Under the pieces are notes generated by a model. That model was not told the DNA's origin and ran no database searches. It saw nothing but the letters and a program-made list of their open reading frames with translations. Positions 42,173 through 50,222 of a stretch of DNA of 64,000 nucleotides are shown one piece after another. Source of the stretch: an uncultured Ruminiclostridium sp. (GTDB lineage: Bacteria; Bacillota; Clostridia; Oscillospirales; Acutalibacteraceae). The stretch lies in assembly GCA_902490005.1 (NCBI GenBank), contig CABUCM010000003.1, positions 1-64,000 on the forward strand, in the 5' to 3' direction. A program made the position numbers and the translations under genes. Numbering within the stretch: position 1 is the first letter of the stretch; every line of letters starts with the position of its first letter.

Positions 42173-42194
42173 AGATACAACCTCCATTTTTTCT

Positions 42195-42644
42195 TTATTT
42201 GTAATATTTTTCTTCCATCTGCTTGATGGCTTCTACCTTAGGAGCGGAACCGCCGCCGGCAAAATCACAGGTCAGCCAAAGCTTTACCAGCATTTTCGCC
42301 AGTTCAGGGCCGATAACCCGGGCCCCCATACACATAATCTGGGCGTCGTTGCTTTTCCGGGAACGCTCTGTAGAGAAAGGATCATGACAGACAGCGGCGC
42401 GGATTCCCTTTACCTTATTGGCGGCCATCGCCATGCCAATACCGGTTCCGCAGATCAAAATGCCGCGGTCCGCTTTTCCATCCGCTACAATATTGGATAC
42501 CTTCTCCGCGATGTTCGGATACAATACCACTTCGTCGTCGCGGCACCCCTCATCCATCACTTCGATCCCCTCGCCTTGAAGCAAATCAATGATGATATGC
42601 TTCAAAGCACATCCTGCTTCGTCACAACCAATGGCAATTTTCAC
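42195..42644 (-). CDS. RpiB/LacAB-family sugar-phosphate isomerase, altered active site
   Basis: A 149-residue homologue of ribose-5-phosphate isomerase B. GILICGTGIGMAMAANKVKG keeps the catalytic Cys65 and the anion hole. Two histidines are changed: the GCDH of E. coli reads GCDE (Glu9), and SRxHNDxN reads SRKSNDAQ (Ser98). The second is the ring-opening histidine in RpiB. It starts with GTG at 42644 behind AGGAGG. First in the operon with DhaK, DhaL and the fucose-isomerase-like gene; a tetrose-4-phosphate substrate, which cannot form a ring, would explain the changes. Confidence 0.88.
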   Translation of the reverse strand: MKIAIGCDEAGCALKHIIIDLLQGEGIEVMDEGCRDDEVVLYPNIAEKVSNIVADGKADRGILICGTGIGMAMAANKVKGIRAAVCHDPFSTERSRKSNDAQIMCMGARVIGPELAKMLVKLWLTCDFAGGGSAPKVEAIKQMEEKYYK

Positions 42645-42669
42645 AAAGAATCCTCCTTTTCAAATATGA

Positions 42670-42681
42670 AATAACGTTATT
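42670..42681. promoter_or_regulatory. palindromic operator near the start of the rpiB-type operon
   Basis: A perfect 12-base palindrome AATAACGTTATT just downstream of the operon's predicted transcription start. It is a likely site for the divergent IclR regulator; this is inferred from position. Confidence 0.5.
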
Positions 42682-42691
42682 GTATATGAAA

Positions 42692-42720
42692 ATTATATCC
42701 CATATTCTTAAATGTGTCAA
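42692..42720 (-). promoter_or_regulatory. promoter of the rpiB-dhaK-dhaL-isomerase operon
   Basis: On the minus strand, TTGACA (42720-42715), a 17-base spacer and TATAAT (42697-42692), both consensus. The start near 42685 lies just upstream of the palindrome at 42670-42681. Confidence 0.85.
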
Positions 42721-42726
42721 GAATTA

Positions 42727-42755
42727 TTGCGCAAATTTAAATTTATTGCTACAAT
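42727..42755 (+). promoter_or_regulatory. promoter of the IclR-family gene
   Basis: TTGCGC (42727-42732), 17-base spacer and TACAAT (42750-42755). The -10 is covered by the 13-bp inverted repeat at 42736-42764. Confidence 0.6.
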
Positions 42756-42764
42756 AAATTTAAA
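42736..42764. promoter_or_regulatory. 13-bp perfect inverted repeat, probable IclR autoregulatory operator
   Basis: Arms TTTAAATTTATTG (42736-42748) and its exact complement (42752-42764) around CTA. It covers the -10 and touches the ribosome site of the regulator gene, the position expected for autorepression. Confidence 0.65.
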
Positions 42765-42776
42765 GGAGGAGTTCCA

Positions 42777-43574
42777 TTGAACAATCAACCACAGCCATCT
42801 GCCGCTCCGGCGCTGGACAGAGGGCTTTCCATTATCGAATATTTGCTGGAAATTAACCAACCCGCATCCTTAAAAAAAATATCAGACGACTTATCCATTC
42901 CCGTGGCCTCTACCTTTCGGCTGATTAAAACCATGGTGGCCCGGGGCTATGTGAATGAAATCAGCTCCAACCAGCAGCTTTACATCCCAGGGAACAAGCT
43001 GTTCCAGGTGGTGCAGCGCTACCAGCTGAACAACCCCCTTCAGTCCATGGCGCAAGCGCCTTTAAAGGAACTGGCCTCGTCTACCGGGCAGACCGCTCAG
43101 CTCGCCCTGTTTCAGAATAATTCGGTGGTCTATATCGATCAGGAAATCCCGGCGAATCCGGTGTCTATCGTAGCGCCCATGCATACCCCTATTCCCATTA
43201 ATATCACCGCGGCAGGTAAAATCATCTATGCCCAATTATCCCAAGCTGAGCAGCAGGACCTGCTTTCTCATGAAACCCTGGTGCAGAGAACGCCTTATTC
43301 CATCAGCAGCATCAGCGCCCTGCTGCAGGAAATCAAAAGCGCCAAGCTGCGGGGCTACGCTACGGACATTGAGGAATATTCCCGCGGTATTGGCTGCATC
43401 GCCGCCGCTATTTTAGACGGTTTAAACCGCTGTATCGGCGCTATCGGCATTACCGGACATATCGAGCAATACCGGAAAAAGAATATTTTTGATGAAAATG
43501 TTCAGGCGGTATTGGCCGCCGCTGAAAAAATTTCCCGTTCTATGGGATACAGCGGCCAATATCCGGCAGTTTAA
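42777..43574 (+). CDS. IclR family transcriptional regulator
   Basis: A 265-residue IclR protein: winged helix-turn-helix with LSIIEYLLEINQPASLKKIS and IPVASTFRLIKTMVARGYV (about 14-60), then the GAF-like ligand domain (TGQTAQLALFQNNSVVYIDQ, SRGIGCIAAAILDGLNRCIG). It starts with TTG at 42777, seven bases after AAAGGAGGA. It is divergent from the sugar operon, so it probably represses or activates that operon with a sugar or sugar phosphate as effector, and controls itself through the inverted repeat at 42736-42764. Confidence 0.93.
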   Translation: MNNQPQPSAAPALDRGLSIIEYLLEINQPASLKKISDDLSIPVASTFRLIKTMVARGYVNEISSNQQLYIPGNKLFQVVQRYQLNNPLQSMAQAPLKELASSTGQTAQLALFQNNSVVYIDQEIPANPVSIVAPMHTPIPINITAAGKIIYAQLSQAEQQDLLSHETLVQRTPYSISSISALLQEIKSAKLRGYATDIEEYSRGIGCIAAAILDGLNRCIGAIGITGHIEQYRKKNIFDENVQAVLAAAEKISRSMGYSGQYPAV

Positions 43575-43575
43575 C

Positions 43576-43615
43576 GAAAGAATCCCCCAGCCTGAAATGG
43601 TTGGAGGATTCTTTT
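43576..43615 (+). terminator. terminator after the IclR-family gene
   Basis: Imperfect stem of about 11 bp with AGAATCC/GGATTCT at its base and a T-run, directly after the stop codon. Confidence 0.75.
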
Positions 43616-43741
43616 GCTTGCCAGCGACTTGAAAACGGCCGCGGGGTTGTTTTCAAGCGATAACCACAACACAGTTTCTTTTCTGAAAGACGGATTTTCT
43701 GCTGATTCCAAATTACCGAAATTACCGAGAAAATTTCCCTA

Positions 43742-43770
43742 TTGTGTTCTTTCCGCTTCTATTGTAAAAT
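43742..43770 (+). promoter_or_regulatory. promoter of the zinc-ribbon membrane protein gene
   Basis: TTGTGT (43742-43747), 17-base spacer and TAAAAT (43765-43770), about 32 bases before the ATG. Confidence 0.55.
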
Positions 43771-43802
43771 AGGATTAATATCAATAAAGGAGGCCGAAAA
43801 GT

Positions 43803-44258
43803 ATGTTTTGTCCTCGCTGCGGCCAAAATAATCAGCCGGAAAGTACATTCTGTACCTATTGCGGCGCGCCATTAACCCCTGAAAACGAACCTTTGCAGCT
43901 AAACTATCCCCCGAATCCTTATGTGCCGCCTCAAGCGCCTTATCAACCCTATCAGCCCTACCAATATCCTCCCTATCCGCCTATGGAGCCGGTCCGGATA
44001 AGACAAAACAATCCCTGCGCTATCGCCGGGTTTGTGCTCTCTTTGATTTCTATCTTTTTCCCGTATCTTGGAATGATCTGCGCTCTGGTGGGCGTGATCT
44101 TATCGGGCGTTGGAATTTCTCAAATCAACCGGCAGGATCAGGACGGCAAAGGGCTTGCCATTGCCGGCGTTATTATCAGTTCGGTGATTCTTTTCTTCTA
44201 TGTTTTGATTATCATTTTTGCGGTCACCGCAATAGCTACCATTCCTTGGTATTATTAA
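43803..44258 (+). CDS. zinc-ribbon plus DUF4190-like membrane protein
   Basis: A 151-residue protein. The N-terminus is a zinc ribbon (CPRCGQNNQPESTFCTYCGA, Cys3/6/17/20), followed by a Pro/Tyr-rich linker (about 30-62) with PYQPYQPYQYPPYPP-type repeats and two membrane segments (about 72-98 and 117-143) with AIAGFVLSLISIF, the DUF4190-like pattern. Function unknown. It stands alone between terminators and is well preceded by AGGAGG. Confidence 0.85.
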   Translation: MFCPRCGQNNQPESTFCTYCGAPLTPENEPLQLNYPPNPYVPPQAPYQPYQPYQYPPYPPMEPVRIRQNNPCAIAGFVLSLISIFFPYLGMICALVGVILSGVGISQINRQDQDGKGLAIAGVIISSVILFFYVLIIIFAVTAIATIPWYY

Positions 44259-44279
44259 GCATTGCCATCGATATGCTTT

Positions 44280-44306
44280 ATCCCAGCCTTTCAGGCTGGG
44301 ATTTTT
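44280..44306 (+). terminator. terminator after the zinc-ribbon gene
   Basis: Stem TCCCAGCC/GGCTGGGA with a short loop, ending in five T, 22 bases after the stop. Confidence 0.85.
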
Positions 44307-44391
44307 CTTTCTTTGCTTGCTTGGACAGAAGGAAAAGTGTTATGATAAAAACAACGATGGATCTAACAAAAAGCCGTATCGGAGGGGTTTC

Positions 44392-47300
44392 ATGTATATT
44401 GCAGACCTGCATATTCATTCCAAATATTCCAGAGCTACCAGCAAAGAATGTATTCCAGAGTTTTTGGAGCTTTGGGCCAGAAAAAAAGGGATCACGCTGC
44501 TGGGCACCGGCGACTTTACCCATCCCGCCTGGCGCCAGGAGCTTCATGAAAAGCTACAGCCCGCGGAACCAGGCCTGTATACCCTGAAGGAGGCCTTCCG
44601 CCTGCCAGACGGGCCCCAGGAGGCAGGTCTTTCCACGCGGTTCGTTGTCACTGGGGAAATCAGTTCCATTTATAAGAAAAACGGAAAGGTGCGAAAGGTG
44701 CACAACCTGATCCTCCTTCCCAGTTTAGACGCGGCAGAAGAGCTTTCCCGGCGGCTGGAGCTGGTGGGAAACATCCGCTCTGACGGCAGGCCTATTTTGG
44801 GCCTGGACAGCCGGGATCTATTGGAAATGACCTTAGAGGCCTGCCCTGAAGCCGTCTTCATTCCCGCCCATATCTGGACCCCACATTTTTCCCTGTTCGG
44901 GGCTTTTTCCGGGTTCGACACCATCGAGGAATGCTTTGAGGACCTGACTCCCTTCATTCACGCCCTGGAAACCGGCCTTTCCTCCGACCCGGCGATGAAC
45001 TGGAGAGTCTCCGCCTTAGATTCCTACACATTAATTTCCAACTCGGACGCACACTCTCCCGCCAAGCTGGGCCGGGAAGCTAACCTTCTTACTACTGAGC
45101 TTTCCTATTCGGCACTTTCTGACGCGATCCAGGGAAGAAACCCCAACGGATTTCAAGGCACGATTGAATTCTTCCCGGAAGAAGGAAAATATCATTACGA
45201 CGGGCACCGGAACTGCCGCTTATGCTTAAAGCCCTCTGAGACGGAACAATACGGCGGCAAATGCCCTGTCTGTGGAAAAAAGATCACTATCGGCGTACAG
45301 CACCGGGTGGAACAGCTGGCCGACCGGCCGGAGGGCTTTCTTCTGCCTGGCGGCAAGCCCTATGAAAGCCTGGTTCCTTTGCCTGAGGTCATCGCGGCCT
45401 CTACCAACCATTCCCCGTCCAGCGTAAAGGTTCTGGCCCAATACGAGGCCATGCTGAAACGGCTGGGTTCTGAGTTTTCCATTCTTCGGGAACTGCCCCT
45501 GGAGGAGATTGGAAAGGTGGCTGGCTCCTGCATTCAAGAGGGTATCCGCCGCCTGCGGGAAGGGCGGGTGGACCGGGAACCCGGCTATGACGGCGCCTAT
45601 GGGGTCATCCATCTGCTGGAGCCGGCGGAGATCGAGGCCATCAGCGGCCAAACCAGCTTATTCGGCAGCGATGTTACCGTCAAGCGCCGCTCGAAAAAAG
45701 CCGCGGCGCCTCTTTCCAAAAAAGAAGCGCCGCCGCCCCAGGAAGAAAAAGAAACGCTGACCAAGGATTTTATGGAACAGCTGAACCCGGAGCAGCTTCA
45801 AGTCGTTACCAGCCCAGAACCGATCATTGAAGTGATCGCCGGGCCCGGCACCGGGAAAACAAAAACCCTGGTTTCCCGGATCCTTTATTCTGTTCTCCAG
45901 CTTCAGCAGAACCCCCATGAGATCACCGCCGTTACCTTTACCAACAAGGCCGCAGGGGAGCTGCGCCAGCGGCTGAAGGCTTCCCTTCCCGCCAAGGCGG
46001 CCAACGCCGTCCATATCGGCACCTTTCACGCCCTGTGCCTTCAGCTTCTCACCGGCCTGCGGGGAAAGGTAGCTCTGGCGGACGAAGCCGAATCCCTGGA
46101 TATCGCGGCCCAAGCCCTCCGTTTTTTAGGAATCAAATGGGCACCCAGGCGGCTTTTACAAGAGGTTTCCCGGCTGAAGAACGGCTTTTCCCCGGAAAAC
46201 CTGGAGCATCCGGACGCCTGCCGGGAGTACTGCCGGCGGCTGAAGGAAGCAAACCTTTTGGATTTTGACGACCTTCTGCTGGAGGTCTTAGCAGAATATG
46301 AGAAAAACCCGGAAGCTTTTCCCGTCGGCCAATTTTCGGCGCTCTTGGTGGACGAGTTTCAGGATTGTAACCCTGTGCAGTTCCGGCTTTTGCAGCATTG
46401 GAGCCAAAAAAGCGGTAAGCTTATGGTGATCGGCGACCCGGATCAATCTATTTATGGCTTTCGCGGTTCCGATCCCGCCTGTTTTTCTCAGCTGCGGGGG
46501 AAATATCCAGGCTTACAGGTAATCACGCTGAAAACAAACTATCGCTCCGCGCCGGAAATTCTTTCCTGCGCCCTTTCCGTCATTTCCCACAACCCAGGCG
46601 GAAAGCGGGAGTTAACCGCATTCCGTCCAAACGGCGACAAGGTTCGCCTGCTCCGCTGTGAAAGCAAGCTTTCCCAGGGGATCGCTGTGGCCAAGGAGAT
46701 CAACGCCATGGTGGGTGGCATCGATATGCTGGACGCACAATTCCAGACCGCCGCCCCGCGGGATACCGCCCGTGATTTTTCAGAAATCGCCATTTTATAC
46801 CGCACTCATCACGAGGCCGACCTTTTGGAAAAATGCCTGCAAAAGGAAAGCATTCCCTATGTGGTGGCCGGGCGGGAAGATTTTCTCCGGCAGGAAAAAG
46901 TGCGGGGCTTGATCTGCTTTTTCCGTTTCTTGTCTGATCCGGACGACCTCCCCGCATTATCCGTCTGCCTGAAGCTTTTATTTTCCTGTCCCGAGGACTT
47001 AGCCCAGGCCTTTCTAGCCTTTTTGACATTTTATCAGGGACGCTCCGCTGAAGAAAAGCTTGCGCTTTTGGAACGGGAATACGGTGAAACAGGGCTCCTA
47101 TCCGTTTCACTGCCTCTCTTCCGCCAGCTTCTTCCCCTTACAGCCAAAGGAAAGCCGGCAAAGCTGCTGAAAACCCTAGCCCAGAAGCTGGATTTGGAGC
47201 AGGATCCCGCCGTCCAAAAGCTGCTCAACACCGGAGCCTTCTATTCTAAAATGTCTGATTTTCTGACCCAGCTAACATTGGGCCAGGAGAGCGATTTGGT

Positions 47301-47625
47301 CCGGTGCTGTAACAAAGGCCGTACCTCCGGCGCGGTCACTCTTACCACGCTGCACGGCGCTAAGGGTTTGGAATTTCCTGTGGTTTTCCTCTGCGGCGTC
47401 AATCAGGGGAATCTTCCTCTTGAGGCCGGAGGACAGCTCCAGAACCTGGATGAGGAACGCCGGCTTTTCTATGTGGGAATGACCCGGGCAAAAGAGGAAC
47501 TGATTCTGCTTTGCTCCGAGCAGCCCTCTCCTTTCCTGGCGGAAATTCCAGAAGCCCATCTGCAAGAAGAAAAGCCTTTTTCCCGCAAGCCCTTGGCGCA
47601 GGGACGGCAACTCAGCTTCTTTTAA
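44392..47625 (+). CDS. EndoQ-like PHP endonuclease fused to UvrD-type helicase
   Basis: A 1077-residue fusion. N-terminal half: a PHP metal site with YIADLHIHSKYSRATSKEC (His7, His9), GTGDFTHPAW, IPAHIWTPHFSLFG and LISNSDAHSPAKLG, then a four-Cys zinc element (CRLC and CPVC, about 275-296), the layout of endonuclease Q, which nicks 5' of deaminated bases. A linker (about 425-460) leads to an SF1 helicase with Walker A GPGTGKT (about 484-490), LLVDEFQDCNPVQF, MVIGDPDQSIYGFRGSD, TLTTLHGAKGLEFPVVFL and LFYVGMTRAKEELIL. ATG 44392 has GGAGG just upstream; a frame 25 codons longer lacks one. Confidence 0.9.
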   Translation: MYIADLHIHSKYSRATSKECIPEFLELWARKKGITLLGTGDFTHPAWRQELHEKLQPAEPGLYTLKEAFRLPDGPQEAGLSTRFVVTGEISSIYKKNGKVRKVHNLILLPSLDAAEELSRRLELVGNIRSDGRPILGLDSRDLLEMTLEACPEAVFIPAHIWTPHFSLFGAFSGFDTIEECFEDLTPFIHALETGLSSDPAMNWRVSALDSYTLISNSDAHSPAKLGREANLLTTELSYSALSDAIQGRNPNGFQGTIEFFPEEGKYHYDGHRNCRLCLKPSETEQYGGKCPVCGKKITIGVQHRVEQLADRPEGFLLPGGKPYESLVPLPEVIAASTNHSPSSVKVLAQYEAMLKRLGSEFSILRELPLEEIGKVAGSCIQEGIRRLREGRVDREPGYDGAYGVIHLLEPAEIEAISGQTSLFGSDVTVKRRSKKAAAPLSKKEAPPPQEEKETLTKDFMEQLNPEQLQVVTSPEPIIEVIAGPGTGKTKTLVSRILYSVLQLQQNPHEITAVTFTNKAAGELRQRLKASLPAKAANAVHIGTFHALCLQLLTGLRGKVALADEAESLDIAAQALRFLGIKWAPRRLLQEVSRLKNGFSPENLEHPDACREYCRRLKEANLLDFDDLLLEVLAEYEKNPEAFPVGQFSALLVDEFQDCNPVQFRLLQHWSQKSGKLMVIGDPDQSIYGFRGSDPACFSQLRGKYPGLQVITLKTNYRSAPEILSCALSVISHNPGGKRELTAFRPNGDKVRLLRCESKLSQGIAVAKEINAMVGGIDMLDAQFQTAAPRDTARDFSEIAILYRTHHEADLLEKCLQKESIPYVVAGREDFLRQEKVRGLICFFRFLSDPDDLPALSVCLKLLFSCPEDLAQAFLAFLTFYQGRSAEEKLALLEREYGETGLLSVSLPLFRQLLPLTAKGKPAKLLKTLAQKLDLEQDPAVQKLLNTGAFYSKMSDFLTQLTLGQESDLVRCCNKGRTSGAVTLTTLHGAKGLEFPVVFLCGVNQGNLPLEAGGQLQNLDEERRLFYVGMTRAKEELILLCSEQPSPFLAEIPEAHLQEEKPFSRKPLAQGRQLSFF

Positions 47626-47652
47626 CACCAGCTTTCCTTTCCATCTGGAAAG

Positions 47653-47696
47653 AAAAAATCCCCAGGCCGCCTGTCAATGGCAGCCTGGGGATTTTT
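47653..47696. terminator. bidirectional terminator
   Basis: AAAAATCCCCAGGC and its complement form a stem with A- and T-runs on either side, between the convergent EndoQ-UvrD and REC/HD-GYP/GGDEF genes. Confidence 0.88.
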
Positions 47697-47703
47697 GATT
47701 TTA

Positions 47704-49779
47704 TTATGGCAGGTCGCTATAAAACGAAAACTGATTTTTCCCGCTGTTCTTAGCCTGGTACAGCGCCTTATCCGCCCGGGCCAGCAGGACGTCAAAGGAG
47801 AGCCCATCCTCCGGGCTGCGGGCGATGCCCACGCTGCCGGTAATCTTCTGCCGGCAGTCCAGTTCCTCCTGGACCTGACCGAACAAATCGCAGACCTCCT
47901 GGGCCTTTCTGGTAATGGCCTCCCTGGAATTGATCTCTTCCAGGAATACAATAAACTCATCACCGCCGATTCTTCCTACAACATCAGTCCCACGGAAAGT
48001 ACCCTTCAGCTTTTCCCCGATCTTTTGCAGGATGCCATCGCCATATTGATGGCCGAAATCATCGTTAAAGGACTTGAAATCATCGATATCTACAAAAAAC
48101 AGGGCGCCGGATGGCATCGATTCAGAGAGCAAATAGTCAGAGATGATTTCCACCGCCGCTTTTCGGTTATAAGTACCGGTAAGAGAATCTGTATTCGCTT
48201 GCTTTTTCAGCCGGGATGTTTCCAACTTTATATCGTTGATATTGGTCATTTTCCCAATCAGCGACACGCATTCCGGCGCACTTTCATTGCGCCAAAGAGC
48301 GTTAATCAGAACCTCAAACCATTCAAAATTACCGGAAACGGTTTCCATCTGTATTTCCATTTTGGCAACCGGATGGTCGGGAGCCAGTTTTCTCAATTCC
48401 TTCCAAATAACCTTCTTGCTCTCTTTGAGAATTTTATCCGTTTTCTGAATCGTATGCAGCGCGTCGGAGAGCTGAAAGCTTCCGCCAAACATCTCGGCAT
48501 ATTTTTCAGAAAAGGTCAGCACATCGGTTTGTGCGTCATAATCAAAGGTAATATCTCCGGATAAATCTGACAGCACGCGGTATTTTTGCCGCTCCAGTTC
48601 CAAAAGCCGCAGAGTCCTCTCTGAAATGTTTTCCGGCTGGCCGCCGGCTTTCCCCTGAGCGTCATTCAGCGCCGGAGGCCGGACAATCCGCATTTCCGGT
48701 TGCTTCAATTCCCTTAATAGGCCGTCTATTTCTTCCAAGAAGCAGCTTAAAAGGCTGGGATTAAACTGTCCGCACTCACCATTGACAATCATGGAAACCG
48801 CTTTCTCATGGCTGTAGACAGGCTTGTAAATCCGCTCGCCAGTCAGCGCCTCGTAAACATCCGCCAAGGATACCACCTGAGCCCAAATCGGAATTTCATT
48901 CCCCTTTAGCCCATCCGGATAGCCTTTGCCATCCCAGCGTTCATGGTGATGGCGGCAAATTTCATAACTGTAGTGGAAGTATTCCTCATCCTGGGCGTAA
49001 TTCAGGCTTTCCAGTATTTCACACCCTTTAGTGGTGTGGGTTTTCATAACCTCGAATTCTTCCGGCGTCAAACGCCCCGGTTTTAACAAAACCGCATCTG
49101 GAATGGCGATTTTGCCGATATCATGCAGGGCGGCGGCGTCCGAAATGATATTGATTTGCTCCTGGGAAAACCGGTACCGTTCATGCCGCGCCGACAAAGC
49201 CCGCAGCAGATATTCGGTGATCTTGCGCATCCGCGCAATGTGGAATCCGGATTCGCTGTTTCGAAATTCCACCGCGGTGCTTAGCGTATCGATTACAAAG
49301 CTATTAACCTTTTTCAGCTTCTCCGCCTGCTGCTCCAGAAGTTGATATTGTTCTTGAAGCTTCGTTTCCAAATCCCTTTTGTGGTCATACAATTCGATGA
49401 TATTCGTTACCCGGCGGTGTACGATCTCGGGATTGAAGGGCTTATTGATAATATCCGTAACTCCGATGGCATACCCCTTCAGAGCGGTGCTTTCATTGTT
49501 TTCAGCGGTAATCAAAATAATGGGAATCTGACGGAACCACCGGCTTTTTTTCAACCGTTCCAGCACCTCAAAGCCATTCATTACCGGCATGACCAGGTCT
49601 AAGAGCACAACCTTGATGTTTTCACCGTATTTTTCGATGAGGTCCAGAGCGTCCAGACCGTTTTCCGCCTCCAGGATTCCATATTCCTTTCGAAAAAGTT
49701 CGCTGAGAATGGCTCTATTCAGTTCCACATCATCCACGATTAGGATGACTTTTTCACAATTCAACGAATCCAACACCAC
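47704..49779 (-). CDS. response regulator with REC, HD-GYP and GGDEF domains
   Basis: A 691-residue cytoplasmic signalling protein. REC (1-130): ILIVDDVELNRAIL and phospho-acceptor in VLLDLVMPVMNG (about residue 60). HD-GYP (about 160-345): AALHDIGKIAIPDAVLLKPG, HHHERWDGKGYPDGLKGNEI, a c-di-GMP phosphodiesterase signature. A PAS-like region (about 385-510), then GGDEF (about 530-690): TDSLTGTYNRKAA and GRIGGDEFIVFLEE, an apparently active diguanylate cyclase. Both synthesis and degradation of c-di-GMP could reside in one protein. The start is uncertain (GTG at 49779 or TTG at 49773). No kinase is adjacent. Confidence 0.92.
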   Translation of the reverse strand: MVLDSLNCEKVILIVDDVELNRAILSELFRKEYGILEAENGLDALDLIEKYGENIKVVLLDLVMPVMNGFEVLERLKKSRWFRQIPIILITAENNESTALKGYAIGVTDIINKPFNPEIVHRRVTNIIELYDHKRDLETKLQEQYQLLEQQAEKLKKVNSFVIDTLSTAVEFRNSESGFHIARMRKITEYLLRALSARHERYRFSQEQINIISDAAALHDIGKIAIPDAVLLKPGRLTPEEFEVMKTHTTKGCEILESLNYAQDEEYFHYSYEICRHHHERWDGKGYPDGLKGNEIPIWAQVVSLADVYEALTGERIYKPVYSHEKAVSMIVNGECGQFNPSLLSCFLEEIDGLLRELKQPEMRIVRPPALNDAQGKAGGQPENISERTLRLLELERQKYRVLSDLSGDITFDYDAQTDVLTFSEKYAEMFGGSFQLSDALHTIQKTDKILKESKKVIWKELRKLAPDHPVAKMEIQMETVSGNFEWFEVLINALWRNESAPECVSLIGKMTNINDIKLETSRLKKQANTDSLTGTYNRKAAVEIISDYLLSESMPSGALFFVDIDDFKSFNDDFGHQYGDGILQKIGEKLKGTFRGTDVVGRIGGDEFIVFLEEINSREAITRKAQEVCDLFGQVQEELDCRQKITGSVGIARSPEDGLSFDVLLARADKALYQAKNSGKNQFSFYSDLP

Positions 49780-50160
49780 CCTCTTACCACATTTTTCAGC
49801 ATTGCTGAAAGAATCCCGATTTCACAAAAATCAACGCTTCATTCTCATGAAACTGGGAATGCTTCTATTATAGCCGTTTTAGGCTCTCTTTTCAAGAACA
49901 TCATACGGGCCCGTCCTCTTTTTTTAAAAACCCATTGAAAATGACTTTCAGAAAGCCGTACAGCGCCCTCTAAGAAACACAGGCGCCGCATATCGTTTTT
50001 TCAGCAACAGAACGGCCGCTAAAACAAGCAAAAAACTGATATCAAAATTGAATCGGATCACTTCTCCGGTTAGCATTGCCCGATTATGACGCCGCAATTT
50101 TTTCAGCGGTAAGTCTTTCGCAGAAGATTGAAGGAGTTTTCAAAATCCAATTTTCTACGC
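49780..50160. other. intergenic region, nothing recognised
   Basis: About 380 bases between the REC/HD-GYP/GGDEF gene and the terminator of the TIM-barrel gene. I see no protein gene, RNA gene or convincing promoter in it. Confidence 0.5.
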
Positions 50161-50166
50161 GGCACT

Positions 50167-50203
50167 AAAAAAGCCCGGATTGAAATTTTTCAATCCGGGC
50201 TAA
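50167..50203 (-). terminator. terminator after the TIM-barrel gene
   Basis: Stem of 12-15 bp around AGCCCGGATTGA with an A/T loop and six T on the minus strand, 20 bases past the stop. Confidence 0.88.
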
Positions 50204-50222
50204 AAAGGGAGGTTGGTATTAC

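Noticed and set aside
42736..42764. Terminator upstream of the IclR-family gene
   Set aside because: The A/T-rich inverted repeat overlaps the promoter -10, which suits an operator, not a terminator.
45226..46113. Antisense frames within the EndoQ-UvrD gene
   Set aside because: Shadow frames of a strongly coding GC-rich gene.
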